This document shows, one piece after another, positions 27,487-36,024 of a stretch of DNA of 64,000 bases (positions within the stretch are counted from its first letter, which is position 1; each line of letters starts with the position of its first letter). The stretch spans positions 1,241,001 through 1,305,000 of the forward strand of contig NZ_JPOL01000002.1 in the NCBI RefSeq assembly GCF_000733945.1, in the 5' to 3' direction. Below the pieces are notes generated by a model. That model was not told the DNA's origin and did no database searches. It worked only from the letters and a program-made list of their open reading frames with translations. Origin of the DNA: Flavimarina sp. Hel_I_48. Lineage in GTDB: Bacteria > Bacteroidota > Bacteroidia > Flavobacteriales > Flavobacteriaceae. The translations under genes and the position numbers were made by a program.

Positions 27487-28443
27487 TTAAAGATTGCGTA
27501 TATCTGCCCTAATAGCAATGGCTTCTTCAAAATCAGGGCTCGTAGCGATAGCTTTATCAATATATTCAAGTGCCAGGTTCTTATTGCCCAGGTTTCGGTA
27601 AATCTGTGCCAGACGGTAATACGCCCATTGCGTGGGCACGCCATCTTTGTAACTGTGGTTTGTTATATAATTCTGCAAACATGTTATCCCCAGTTGAGGC
27701 TCCATATCGTACTCTGCCGCTATCTTGCCTATTTGATAATTGAGCAAATTACGCTGGTGCTTTTCCAGGGATTTTTCGGCAGTTTTAATCGCCGCCTCGG
27801 GGCGGTCATTTTTTTCATAGAAAGTGGTCAGCTTCTCATAGGTATGTGGTGAACCACCTATTTCAATGGCCTGCTTGTAATATTTTTCGGCCGCTTCTTC
27901 GTTTTCATCGTACTCTTCTATATATCCTTTTGCAAGATAACCGTCTACTTCTGAAATTTGCTGAAGTTCATCTGCATACGTCTTCGCTTTTGAAGTACTT
28001 CCGCCTAAAATACCGGGCAGTTGCAGGTAAAGTTCAATGAGTGCCCACCGCGTTTCAATGTGTTTAGGGTCAAGATTCGCAGCAGCGGTAAAATGTTCCT
28101 TTATATCGCCTATGTACGTCAATGCACGGATGCGGCTTAGAGAAAGAGCTTTCATACCCAAGGCCCCACCGTACTTAAAATGATAATTTGCGTTTTTATC
28201 TTTTTCTTCAACAAGGTCTTTGTAAAATGAAATAGCTGTATCCCAGTCCTTATTATTTGAAGCAATATCCCCTAAATATTCACGTGTTTCCCTATGATCT
28301 GGATGCGTTTCTAAATAGTGCTGAAAAAGGGGTTTGGCTTCATTATATTTACCTTGATCAAAGTAAGCTTCTGCTTTGCTCAAAGTGGTGCTCTGAGCAG
28401 TCATTACGATAGGAAGCAAAAAAAACAAAAAAAGATTTTTCAT
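27487..28443 (-). CDS. Secreted tetratricopeptide-repeat protein
   Basis: 318 residues from the ATG at 28443, which places a signal peptide (MKNLFLFFLLPIVMTAQ) at the N-terminus; the extra 15 codons upstream are not needed. TPR motifs run through the whole chain, for example AEAYFDQGKYNEAKPLFQHY, WDTAISFYKDLVEE, AAEKYYKQAIEIGGSP, RPEAAIKTAEKSLEK and the last one, NKNLALEYIDKAIATSPDFE. About six to seven repeats are likely. Such proteins are periplasmic scaffolds; no partner is indicated. Its neighbours are mpl downstream and a DUF4136 lipoprotein upstream, both on the same strand. Confidence 0.85.
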   Translation of the reverse strand: MKNLFLFFLLPIVMTAQSTTLSKAEAYFDQGKYNEAKPLFQHYLETHPDHRETREYLGDIASNNKDWDTAISFYKDLVEEKDKNANYHFKYGGALGMKALSLSRIRALTYIGDIKEHFTAAANLDPKHIETRWALIELYLQLPGILGGSTSKAKTYADELQQISEVDGYLAKGYIEEYDENEEAAEKYYKQAIEIGGSPHTYEKLTTFYEKNDRPEAAIKTAEKSLEKHQRNLLNYQIGKIAAEYDMEPQLGITCLQNYITNHSYKDGVPTQWAYYRLAQIYRNLGNKNLALEYIDKAIATSPDFEEAIAIRADIRNL

Positions 28444-28521
28444 AAGTGGTTGGGAGATTGCACCAAAGCTAAACAAAAAACACGCCACTATTCAACTGAA
28501 AATCAATACGTGTTGAAATGG

Positions 28522-29043
28522 TCAATTTTGTGGAGGGAACTTTTTAAAAACTTTTTCCATCAATTTCATAAAATACGCCTGGCGCTGTTGTGGATTCGCT
28601 TTTAATTTCACATTGCTATCACTAACTGCCTGCCAGATGAGCGCATCTTTTTCTGCATTGACCAGATTTATGGTAATGGTCCGGTGCAGTTCACGACCGC
28701 CCAGCGGAATCCCGCCGCCCACGCCTACACCTACATTTCCGCCGCCGCTGCCCACGCCAATTCCCAGTGTATTCCTGGAAGCTTGTTCATACTGATCACT
28801 AGAAACATCAATCAGCAAATCTGGGTTTTCACTAAGCGTATAGCCCCGGTTTTGGAGTATACTATCCGTTGCTTTCATGAGCCGGTTGAGATCCAGCTGG
28901 TTCATGCCTGCTTGCATCTCTTGGATGTAATTATAGGTTTTGAACATTTCAAAATTGGCCTGCTCATCGTAATCGTATGCCACTTTTATGCCTCCACAAG
29001 AAGCCAGCGTTCCTAGAAGCAAAAGTAAATAGATAGTTTTCAT
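28522..29043 (-). CDS. DUF4136 lipoprotein
   Basis: 173 residues from the ATG at 29043. Lipoprotein signal LLLLLGTLASC (Cys about 16), then the DUF4136 opening VAYDYDEQANFEMFKTYNY. The family pattern continues with a helix carrying DLNRLMKATDSILQNRGYTLSENPDLLIDV, here broken by Gly/Pro spacing, and a Gly-rich loop (GIGVGSGGGNVGVGVGGG) before a closing helix. DUF4136 proteins are envelope lipoproteins of unknown function. The 13 codons upstream of 29043 in the same frame look like leader sequence, not protein. Confidence 0.88.
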   Translation of the reverse strand: MKTIYLLLLLGTLASCGGIKVAYDYDEQANFEMFKTYNYIQEMQAGMNQLDLNRLMKATDSILQNRGYTLSENPDLLIDVSSDQYEQASRNTLGIGVGSGGGNVGVGVGGGIPLGGRELHRTITINLVNAEKDALIWQAVSDSNVKLKANPQQRQAYFMKLMEKVFKKFPPQN

Positions 29044-29177
29044 CGTTCTTTTTCTTTGTAAGATAACGGAAAAACAAAGCATTTAGTTTCAGCACAAAAC
29101 TTTAAAAAGTCGCAAATCAAGGTATTATATGGAGGAAAAGAGCTGAAAACCAACCATTTTACCTGTTTTTTGACTTT

Positions 29178-30194
29178 TTAATTGCTATCTGAACCTTTTT
29201 TGTTCAGCATTTCCCAGAGTTTATCCTTCAATTCGGTAAGCCCTTTTTGAGCTACGGAAGAGATAAACAAATAGGTTATGGGAAGGCTTTTATCGAGTTC
29301 CTTGGCCAGTTCTGCTTTGAGTTCTTCATCAAGCATATCACTTTTTGTGATCGCGATCAGCCTGTCTTTATCCAGCAGTTCAGGATTGTATTTTTCAAGT
29401 TCGTTGAGCAAAATACCATACTGCTCACCAATATCCTTAGCATCTGCCGGGATCATAAAAAGCAATGTAGAATTGCGTTCTATATGGCGCAAAAAGCGGT
29501 GCCCCAGCCCTTTTCCTTCCGCAGCGCCCTCAATAATCCCGGGGATATCCGCCACGACAAAGGTTTTGAACTCGCGGTATTCTACAATACCCAGATTAGG
29601 TTTTAATGTGGTAAACTCATAGTTGGCAATTTTTGGCTTAGCCGCGGTGATCACGGAAAGCAGTGTGGATTTCCCTGCATTGGGGAAACCTACCAGGCCT
29701 ACATCTGCTAAAATTTTGAGCTCAATGGTCACATCAACCTGCTGGCCTTCCATACCGGGCTGGGCGTATCGTGGGGTTTGATTTGTGGAAGATTTGAAGT
29801 GTGAATTTCCACGGCCGCCCATTCCACCTTCCGCAATAATATATTCCTCACCTTCTTCGGTAAGTTCTTTTAGTATTTCCGTAGTTTCCGTATCGCGTAT
29901 CACGGTACCCAGGGGCACTTCTATATAAGAATCTGCTCCTTCTGCGCCGGTACTGGTCTGCTTACCACCGTTTGAACCATGCTCTGCCCTCAGGTGGCGC
30001 TTGAACTTAAGGTGCAAAAGCGTCCACATATTTGAAGTGGCACGCGCGATAACATGACCGCCACGGCCTCCATCACCACCGTCAGGACCACCTTTTGTCA
30101 CAAACTTCTCGCGTCGCAGGTGCGCTGATCCCGCTCCACCATTACCAGAAGTAACGTGCATTACTACATAATCAACAAAATTGCCTTCGGTCAT
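29178..30194 (-). CDS. obgE: Obg-family GTPase (ObgE/CgtA)
   Basis: 338 residues. The N-terminal Obg fold (about 1-158) is Gly-rich ([29 protein letters not shown]). The GTPase domain has G1 GFPNAGKST (about 168-176), switch region [12 protein letters not shown]3 [10 protein letters not shown]4 TKSD and a G5 ISSVAQKG. It lacks the extra C-terminal OCT domain of some homologues. Obg binds the 50S subunit and links ribosome assembly to nucleotide levels. It follows adk by 48 bases, in the frequent Bacteroidetes order hpt-adk-obgE. Confidence 0.96.
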   Translation of the reverse strand: MTEGNFVDYVVMHVTSGNGGAGSAHLRREKFVTKGGPDGGDGGRGGHVIARATSNMWTLLHLKFKRHLRAEHGSNGGKQTSTGAEGADSYIEVPLGTVIRDTETTEILKELTEEGEEYIIAEGGMGGRGNSHFKSSTNQTPRYAQPGMEGQQVDVTIELKILADVGLVGFPNAGKSTLLSVITAAKPKIANYEFTTLKPNLGIVEYREFKTFVVADIPGIIEGAAEGKGLGHRFLRHIERNSTLLFMIPADAKDIGEQYGILLNELEKYNPELLDKDRLIAITKSDMLDEELKAELAKELDKSLPITYLFISSVAQKGLTELKDKLWEMLNKKGSDSN

Positions 30195-30242
30195 CTCACT
30201 CTTTTTTGATACTGAAAATTATAAATCCTGGCTAAAATAATT

Positions 30243-30815
30243 TTAAAGCCCCTCAATTACAGTGGCTAATCTAACGGTAATATCTTTGACATCACCCTCT
30301 CCATCAACACCATAATACTTATCCTGTTTCTCGTAGTAATCCTTTAAAATAGCAGTTTCTTTATAATAAACGGCGATTCTATTGGTAATTACAGCCTCAT
30401 CTGCGTCATCTTTTCTACCTGAGGTTTTACCGCGCTCCAACAATCTTAAGATCAAAATTTTGTCTTCAACTTCAAGAGCGATCATTGCCGCAACCTCGGT
30501 ATTTTTACTGGCTAAAAGTTCGTCAAGCGCCTGCGCCTGCGCGGTGGTACGCGGAAAACCATCAAAGATAAAACCCTTTGCCCCCACATTTTTCTCGACT
30601 TCGGCATTGAGCATTTTAATGGTCACTTCATCAGGCACCAGCTGCCCTTTATCCATAAAGGATTTTGCCAGCGTGCCCAGTTCTGTCTCGTTCTTTATAT
30701 TGTACCGAAACACATCTCCGGTTGAAATGTGCACAAGATTGAATTTTTTCTTAAGGATTTCTGCTTGTGTCCCCTTCCCGGCTCCGGGAGGGCCAAACAA
30801 TACCAGATTTGTCAT
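30243..30815 (-). CDS. adk: Adenylate kinase
   Basis: 190 residues. P-loop GPPGAGKGT (8-16), NMP-binding region with HISTGDVFRYNI, the FDGFPRT motif (about 80-86), and a short LID (LLERGKTSGRKDDAD) without zinc-finger Cys, so this is the short-LID form. It interconverts AMP+ATP and 2 ADP in the cytoplasm. Its ATG shares one base with the hpt stop (TAATG), which indicates translational coupling in an hpt-adk-obgE operon. Confidence 0.96.
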   Translation of the reverse strand: MTNLVLFGPPGAGKGTQAEILKKKFNLVHISTGDVFRYNIKNETELGTLAKSFMDKGQLVPDEVTIKMLNAEVEKNVGAKGFIFDGFPRTTAQAQALDELLASKNTEVAAMIALEVEDKILILRLLERGKTSGRKDDADEAVITNRIAVYYKETAILKDYYEKQDKYYGVDGEGDVKDITVRLATVIEGL

Positions 30816-31351
30816 TAGTCGGTTTTTTTTAGTTTATAAATTGCATTGAGGTTACGCCCCAAACCGTTGTAATCAAGGCCATAACCCACGATAAAATCAT
30901 TCGGGATTTCCAGGCCGGCGTAATGTATTTTATATTCTTTAGTGTAAGCTTCAGGCTTAAAGAAAAGGGTGGCGATACTATAATTTGCAATGCCGCCGCC
31001 GGCGATCATATTGACCAACTTCTCTAGCGTGTTGCCGCTGTCTACAATGTCTTCCACGATTATAATTTCCTGATCTTCCAGGTCAAAATCCAGCGCCATG
31101 TGCGTCAGGACCTCACCGGTACTTTCTGTACCATCGTACGAACTCATTTTTACAAATTCCACACGGCAATCGCCTTCAAATCTACTGATTAATTCTGACG
31201 CGAAGCGGAATGCACCATTGAGCACCACCATAAAAATGGGGGATTTACCGGCATAAGCCGCATTGATCTCAACCGAAATCTTTTCAATCGCTTCGGTTAT
31301 TGTCTTTTCCGAAATAGATTCTTCAAACGAAAGGTCATTTAATCGTATCAT
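30815..31351 (-). CDS. hpt: Hypoxanthine phosphoribosyltransferase
   Basis: 178 residues from the ATG at 31351; the in-frame extension to 31438 encodes no family sequence. It shows MVVLNGAFRFASELI (PPi loop), the flexible-loop region with SSYDGTESTGEV, the PRPP-binding signature IIIVEDIVDSGNTL (about 95-108) and the C-terminal YGLDYNGLGRNL. It salvages hypoxanthine/guanine to IMP/GMP using PRPP. It is the first gene of the hpt-adk-obgE operon and is divergent from purK, so purine salvage and de novo genes share a 168-base control region. A TATCTTCG sequence at 31375-31382 (minus) is one base off the -7 consensus. Confidence 0.94.
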   Translation of the reverse strand: MIRLNDLSFEESISEKTITEAIEKISVEINAAYAGKSPIFMVVLNGAFRFASELISRFEGDCRVEFVKMSSYDGTESTGEVLTHMALDFDLEDQEIIIVEDIVDSGNTLEKLVNMIAGGGIANYSIATLFFKPEAYTKEYKIHYAGLEIPNDFIVGYGLDYNGLGRNLNAIYKLKKTD

Positions 31352-31456
31352 AATCAGTGAAGGTTGGGTTTTGGCGAAGATACACAATATTGCTTTGCAG
31401 AAAATACATAGATCGCTTTTAGGCCTATAAAACCCCATAATTTCACGTTAAACAAG

Positions 31457-31464
31457 TACCTTTG
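31457..31464 (+). promoter_or_regulatory. -7 box of purK
   Basis: TACCTTTG matches TAnnTTTG. A start about 6 bases downstream would give a leader of roughly 50 bases before the purK ATG at 31520; that leader contains a small AT-rich hairpin (31474-31500). Confidence 0.55.
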
Positions 31465-31519
31465 TCCCGATTAAAAAACGGACAAAAACAACCCGTTTTT
31501 GCCTAAAAATCGGCTAAAA

Positions 31520-32680
31520 ATGAGACATTATTTTTCTACGGATTTTAAACTTGGGATTCTGGGAGGCGGCCAGCTCGGTAAAATGCTGTTGCAGGAAACC
31601 CGAAAATTTGATATACAAACCCACGTTCTCGATCCCAGCGCAGAAGCGCCTTCACGCTTTGCCTGCAACCATTTTGAGCAGGGCAGTTTACAGGATTTTG
31701 ATACCGTTTACAACTTCGGGAAAAAAGTGGACGTGCTCACCTTTGAGATCGAGACCATAAACGTAGATGCGCTTGAAAAACTGCAGGCAGAAGGAGTGAC
31801 CGTTTATCCTAGTCCGCAAACTTTGCGCGTGATTCAGGACAAAGGGATACAGAAGAATTTCTATACGGAAAAAAACATCCCCACGTCGCCCTTTTCGGTA
31901 TATAATGACCTAAAAGCGCTTAAAAAAGACATCAAATCGCGTAAAATCGAACTTCCTTTTGTCTGGAAGAGCACCCAGGGCGGTTATGACGGCAAAGGCG
32001 TAAAGATCGTCAGGAAAGAAACAGACCTCCAGGAATTGCCAGATACAGTCTGTCTTGCCGAAAACCTGATTTCTTTTAAAAACGAACTTGCGGTTATCGT
32101 GGTACGCAATGCAGAAGGCCAGGTTAAAACGTATCCTGTTGTAGAAATGGAATTTCACCCGGAGGCCAATCAAGTAGAATATGTGATCTGCCCCGCCAGA
32201 ATTTCTGACAAAGTAGCAAAAAGAGCGCGGGAAGTTGCCAAGAATGTTTCCGAAGCCTTTGAGCATGTGGGATTGCTCGCGGTAGAGCTTTTTCAGACCG
32301 AAGAGAATGAGATACTGGTAAACGAAGTTGCGCCGAGACCGCACAACAGCGGCCATTATAGCATAGAGGGAAGTTTTACCAGTCAGTTTGAAAACCACCT
32401 CCGTGCGATATTGAACCTCCCACTGGGAAATACGGATAGTAAAGTTGGCGCCGTCATGGTAAATCTCGTGGGTGCAGAAAACCACGAAGGACAGGTAGAA
32501 TACAAACACATCGCAGAAATCCTGGCCATGAACGGTGTGACCCCGCATATCTACGGTAAAAAAATCACGCGTCCCTTCCGGAAAATGGGGCACGTTACGA
32601 TAATAAACAAAGACCTGTCCGAAGCTAGGAAGATCGCCGAGAAAGTAAAAGGGACGATTAAGGTGGTGTCGTCCCCCTAA
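31520..32680 (+). CDS. purK: N5-carboxyaminoimidazole ribonucleotide synthase (PurK)
   Basis: 386 residues from the ATG at 31520. A TTG at 31499 would add seven residues that fall in a leader hairpin, so it is disfavoured. The N-terminal Rossmann-like motif is KLGILGGGQLGKMLLQE. ATP-grasp features follow: FVWKSTQGGYDGKGV, VCLAENLISFKNELAVIV, and the metal-binding NEVAPRPHNSGHYSIEG. PurK carboxylates AIR to N5-CAIR with ATP and bicarbonate. purE follows after 129 bases. Its last codons and stop lie in a C-rich repeat, so the C-terminal SSP is partly repeat-derived. Confidence 0.96.
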   Translation: MRHYFSTDFKLGILGGGQLGKMLLQETRKFDIQTHVLDPSAEAPSRFACNHFEQGSLQDFDTVYNFGKKVDVLTFEIETINVDALEKLQAEGVTVYPSPQTLRVIQDKGIQKNFYTEKNIPTSPFSVYNDLKALKKDIKSRKIELPFVWKSTQGGYDGKGVKIVRKETDLQELPDTVCLAENLISFKNELAVIVVRNAEGQVKTYPVVEMEFHPEANQVEYVICPARISDKVAKRAREVAKNVSEAFEHVGLLAVELFQTEENEILVNEVAPRPHNSGHYSIEGSFTSQFENHLRAILNLPLGNTDSKVGAVMVNLVGAENHEGQVEYKHIAEILAMNGVTPHIYGKKITRPFRKMGHVTIINKDLSEARKIAEKVKGTIKVVSSP

Positions 32681-32793
32681 AAATCCCCCTAACCCCCGAA
32701 GGGGGGATCAACGCTTAATGTTCTCAACTGAGATGAATTTTTAAAAACATATAACCGCCCCCCTTATAAGCTCCCCCTTCGGGGGCTGGGGGG
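32672..32793. repeat. Pair of inverted GC-rich intergenic repeats between purK and purE
   Basis: Two related elements face each other: 32672-32707, with a core CCCCCGAAGGGGGG, and 32757-32793, whose core CCCCCTTCGGGGG is the same motif in reverse orientation. Each core is itself a palindrome with a GAA/TTC centre. C-rich and G-rich tracts flank both. They stand out sharply from the AT-rich surroundings. Repeats of this appearance are common between genes in Flavobacteriia; their function is not established. The left copy overlaps the purK stop codon. Confidence 0.75.
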
Positions 32794-32809
32794 AATAAAT
32801 AATAATAAA

Positions 32810-33295
32810 ATGAGCGTAGCAATAATCATGGGAAGTACAAGCGATCTGCCGGTAATGCAGGACGCTATTGATGTTTTAAAAGAATTTGGAATCCAGACCG
32901 AAGTAGATATCGTTTCTGCTCACCGTACGCCCGAAAAACTTTTCGATTATGGTAAAAATGCGCACGAACGCGGCATACAGGTTATTATCGCCGGTGCCGG
33001 GGGTGCAGCACATTTGCCGGGTATGATTGCATCCCTCTCCCCGCTTCCCGTGATTGGTGTGCCGGTAAAATCGAGGAATTCAATTGACGGTTGGGATTCT
33101 GTGCTTTCTATTTTACAGATGCCGGGCGGAGTGCCCGTTGCGACCGTTGCCCTCGATGGTGCCAAAAATGCAGGGATACTCGCGGCACAGATTTTGGGTG
33201 CTTCCAACAAAGAAATCCAGCAGAAAATCGTGGATTATAAAGATGGATTAAAGAATAAGGTTATTGAAGGGGCAGAATCCTTGAAAAATAGCTGA
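32810..33295 (+). CDS. purE: N5-carboxyaminoimidazole ribonucleotide mutase (PurE, class I)
   Basis: 161 residues, typical for class I. Motifs: IIMGSTSDLPVMQDA (about 5-19), SAHRTPEKLFDY with the catalytic His region, IIAGAGGAAHLPGMIA (about 60-75) and PVKSRNSIDGWDSVLSILQMPGGVPVAT broken over two segments. It converts N5-CAIR made by PurK to CAIR in purine synthesis. Gene order is purK-purE, the reverse of the usual purEK, with GC-rich repeats between. Confidence 0.96.
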   Translation: MSVAIIMGSTSDLPVMQDAIDVLKEFGIQTEVDIVSAHRTPEKLFDYGKNAHERGIQVIIAGAGGAAHLPGMIASLSPLPVIGVPVKSRNSIDGWDSVLSILQMPGGVPVATVALDGAKNAGILAAQILGASNKEIQQKIVDYKDGLKNKVIEGAESLKNS

Positions 33296-33384
33296 ATTAG
33301 GATGAAATTGACCAGGTTTTGACCTTTTTTTGAATCAATTTTGGGCATCTCCTGGCGTTTATTTCCATTTATAAGCGAAGTCAG

Positions 33385-33519
33385 TTCGAGTGCGCGACGG
33401 TAGGAGCGTGTATCGAGAACTCTTTCACAACGGAATTATTTTTCACAAAACGAATTGATTCAAAAACACTTCTCGATACATTTTTAATTTCCGCTGTCGC
33501 TTCAATTAAAACACTCGAA
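33385..33519. repeat. 135-bp imperfect palindromic intergenic element
   Basis: Nested inverted pairs are seen: TTCGAGTG (33385-33392) with CACTCGAA (33512-33519), GCGAC (33394-33398) with GTCGC (33496-33500), and TGTATCGAGAA (33409-33419) with TTCTCGATACA (33470-33480). The whole could fold as one long stem. The core words (CAGTTCGAGTG, GTATCGAGAAC, TTCTCGATACA) resemble a dispersed repeat I associate with flavobacterial genomes. It lies between purE and the M3 peptidase gene and may double as a transcription barrier. Confidence 0.7.
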
Positions 33520-33555
33520 GCGACAAAGATATTTTCACCATAAAATCTAAAATAC

Positions 33556-35580
33556 ATGTCGAATATACTAATGGAGGCTTTTAACGAAGCTCCTTTTTCT
33601 CAAATAAAAACCGAAGATTATCAACCTGCGATAGAAGCTGCGATAGAAAAGGCTCGAGAGGAAATTGATGCCATCGTGAACCATCCTGATGCGCCCACTT
33701 TTGAAAACACCATTGAGGCCCTTGACTACGCAGGGTACCAACTGGAGCGCGTGACCAGCATTTTTTTCAATATAAACAGCGCAGAAACCAACGAGGAAAT
33801 TCAAAAAATAGCACAGGAAATCTCCCCAAAACTTTCTGAATTTTCAAACGATATTACACTTAATGAAGCTTTGTTTAAAAGAGTAAAAGCAGTTTACGAC
33901 GATCGTAAAAACCTGGAGCTCACTCCTGAACAAGGCACCTTGTTGGACAAAAAATACAAAGGCTTTTCACGCAATGGAGCAAACCTTCCGGAAGATAAAA
34001 AATCCCGCTTGCGCGAAATTGACGCTGAACTTTCTAAATTAAAGCTCAGTTTTGGTGAAAATGTTTTGGCTGAAACCAATAAATACGAACTGCACCTCAG
34101 CGATGAAAAAGACCTTGCCGGACTTCCTGAATACGCTAAAGAAGGCGCTGCTCAGACCGCTAAGGAAAAAGATAAAACCGGTTATGTGATTACCCTTGAA
34201 TATCCCAGCTATATTCCGTTTATGAAATATGCCGAAAACAGGGAATTACGCAAAGAACTTTCCATTGCCTTTGGCGCAAAAGGTTTTCATGGCGACGCGC
34301 TTGATAATCAGGAAAACGTACTAAAGATTGCAAAACTACGGCAGGAACGTGCGGTTCTGCTGGGTTATAAAACCCATGCACATTTCGTTCTCGAAGAACG
34401 CATGGCTAAAAGTCCGCAGCAGGTGGAGAATTTTCTGGATGAAATGCTGAAAAAAGCAAAACCCGCTGCCGAGCGTGAATTTAGCCAACTGGAGAATTTT
34501 GCCAAAGAGCTGGACGGGATTGACCGTTTAGAAAAATGGGACAGTGCTTATTATTCGGAAAAACTAAAGCAAAAACTTTTTGATCTCGACGATGAAAAGC
34601 TGAAACCTTATTTTGAGCTAAAAAATGTCATCAACGGCGTTTTTAGCGTAGCAGAAAAACTTTACGGATTACATTTTAAAGAAGTAGATTCCATCGAAAA
34701 ATACCATAAAGACGTTAAAACCTACCGTGTTTATGATGAAAATGACGCTTTTATAGCGGTTTTTTACGCAGATTTTCACCCGCGTGCCGGCAAACGTGGC
34801 GGCGCGTGGATGACCTCATACAAATCCCAAATGGTAAAAGATGGAAAAAACGAGCGCCCGCATATTTCCATTGTTTGCAATTTTACTAAACCAACCGCAA
34901 AAACACCTTCGCTGCTAACGTTCAACGAAGTAACCACACTTTTTCACGAGTTTGGTCATGCATTGCATGGTATGCTGGCAGATACGGTTTATCCCAGCCT
35001 TTCAAGTCCTAATGTGTATTGGGATTTTGTGGAGCTTCCCAGCCAGATTTTAGAAAATTGGTGCTATGAGCCAGAAGCGCTTGCCCTTTTTGCGACACAC
35101 TACGAGACTGGTGAGAAAATCGCAATGCAACTTATTGAGCGCATTAAAAAAGCGGCCAACTTTCAGGAGGGGATACAAACCTTGCGACAACTCAGTTTTG
35201 GCCAACTTGATATGGCGTGGCATGGTATAGACCCAGGCAATGTTCAAAGTGTGCAAGCGCATGAAGATGCCGCTTTCGCAGATACTAAACTTTATCCCGA
35301 CGTCGCGGAAAACTGCATGAGCACTTCCTTTTCGCATATTTTTCAGGGCGGTTATTCTTCAGGATATTATTCCTATAAATGGGCAGAAGTGCTTGATGCG
35401 GATGCTTTCGCCTACTTTAAAGAAAATGGGATCTTTAACAAGGAAATCGCGGATAAGTTTAAAAAACATGTACTTTCACAAGGGGGAACGGAAGATCCTA
35501 TGGTTCTTTATAAACGTTTCCGCGGCAGCGAACCCAATCCAGAAGCGCTTTTAGAAAGAGCGGGATTGCTTGACAAATAA
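33556..35580 (+). CDS. M3 family metallopeptidase (dipeptidyl carboxypeptidase/oligopeptidase A-like)
   Basis: 674 residues without a signal peptide, so probably cytoplasmic. The thimet-peptidase zinc site HEFGHALH lies at about 464-471, with the third ligand in the downstream helix (DFVELPSQILENW). Other family landmarks are GKRGGAWMTSY, ISIVCNFTKP, LTFNEVTTLFHEFGH and the substrate-side FSHIFQGGYSSGYYSYKWAE. It should trim short peptides from protein turnover; the Dcp subgroup removes C-terminal dipeptides. Distinguishing Dcp from PrlC/OpdA by eye is not secure, although the N-terminus (NEAPFSQIKTEDYQPAIEAA) resembles Dcp. Confidence 0.93.
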   Translation: MSNILMEAFNEAPFSQIKTEDYQPAIEAAIEKAREEIDAIVNHPDAPTFENTIEALDYAGYQLERVTSIFFNINSAETNEEIQKIAQEISPKLSEFSNDITLNEALFKRVKAVYDDRKNLELTPEQGTLLDKKYKGFSRNGANLPEDKKSRLREIDAELSKLKLSFGENVLAETNKYELHLSDEKDLAGLPEYAKEGAAQTAKEKDKTGYVITLEYPSYIPFMKYAENRELRKELSIAFGAKGFHGDALDNQENVLKIAKLRQERAVLLGYKTHAHFVLEERMAKSPQQVENFLDEMLKKAKPAAEREFSQLENFAKELDGIDRLEKWDSAYYSEKLKQKLFDLDDEKLKPYFELKNVINGVFSVAEKLYGLHFKEVDSIEKYHKDVKTYRVYDENDAFIAVFYADFHPRAGKRGGAWMTSYKSQMVKDGKNERPHISIVCNFTKPTAKTPSLLTFNEVTTLFHEFGHALHGMLADTVYPSLSSPNVYWDFVELPSQILENWCYEPEALALFATHYETGEKIAMQLIERIKKAANFQEGIQTLRQLSFGQLDMAWHGIDPGNVQSVQAHEDAAFADTKLYPDVAENCMSTSFSHIFQGGYSSGYYSYKWAEVLDADAFAYFKENGIFNKEIADKFKKHVLSQGGTEDPMVLYKRFRGSEPNPEALLERAGLLDK

Positions 35581-35584
35581 GCCT

Positions 35585-35657
35585 GATAGCCCTGTTTAAA
35601 TATTATGGCGTAACAATTGTCTTATATTTAAGACAAATAGATTTATAAAGGGCTATC
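35585..35657. repeat. Nested perfect hairpins after the M3 peptidase gene
   Basis: An outer 9-bp inverted repeat, GATAGCCCT (35585-35593) with AGGGCTATC (35649-35657), encloses an 8-bp perfect hairpin, TTGTCTTA and TAAGACAA (35617-35624 and 35629-35636) with loop TATT. Neither is followed by a T-run, so it is not a standard terminator. It starts 5 bases after the stop codon and ends 21 bases before the next ATG. Confidence 0.6.
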
Positions 35658-35678
35658 TTCCTTAAAAATTTCCTTAGA

Positions 35679-36008
35679 ATGGATACATGTAAAAAATGTA
35701 AGAATGAGCTCGGTTTCTGGCAGGTACTTAAGAGTTTCTGGCTCAATTACAGATCAATAAAATGTTTCTTTTGCGGTGCGGTACAGCAACATGCAGATCG
35801 CAATAAAGTAGTGGGCGGAGCGGTCATTTTTCTTACTTTGCTTTTTACTGCAAGGCTGCTGTTTACCGGGGAATTCAACGAAATGATCCTCCTGGGGTAT
35901 CTTTTTGTTACCGCGTTTACAGGGATTATTTTCTCTCTGGGCGCTGTTCCTTTTTTAAGGTTCAACATTTTACAAACCCAGCGATTTGATAATAAAAGAA
36001 ACCGTTAA
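35679..36008 (+). CDS. TIGR04104-type small zinc-ribbon membrane protein
   Basis: 109 residues. An N-terminal CKKC, then after about 25 residues CFFC, form the CxxC-x(about 20)-CxxC pattern that defines this family, probably a zinc ribbon. Two hydrophobic helices follow (about 45-65 and 70-95), and the tail is basic. Members are small membrane proteins of unknown function found in many Gram-positive bacteria and Bacteroidetes. It stands between the M3 peptidase gene and the convergent glycosyltransferase gene. Confidence 0.8.
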   Translation: MDTCKKCKNELGFWQVLKSFWLNYRSIKCFFCGAVQQHADRNKVVGGAVIFLTLLFTARLLFTGEFNEMILLGYLFVTAFTGIIFSLGAVPFLRFNILQTQRFDNKRNR

Positions 36009-36024
36009 TAAGAAATTTCACTTT

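Noticed and set aside
28722..28770. Gly-rich stretch of the DUF4136 gene as a repeat array or frameshift site
   Set aside because: It is an in-frame Gly-rich loop known from such lipoproteins; the frame is intact on both sides.
32672..35657. The intergenic palindromes as a CRISPR array
   Set aside because: There are no regularly spaced direct repeats with unique spacers, and no cas genes.
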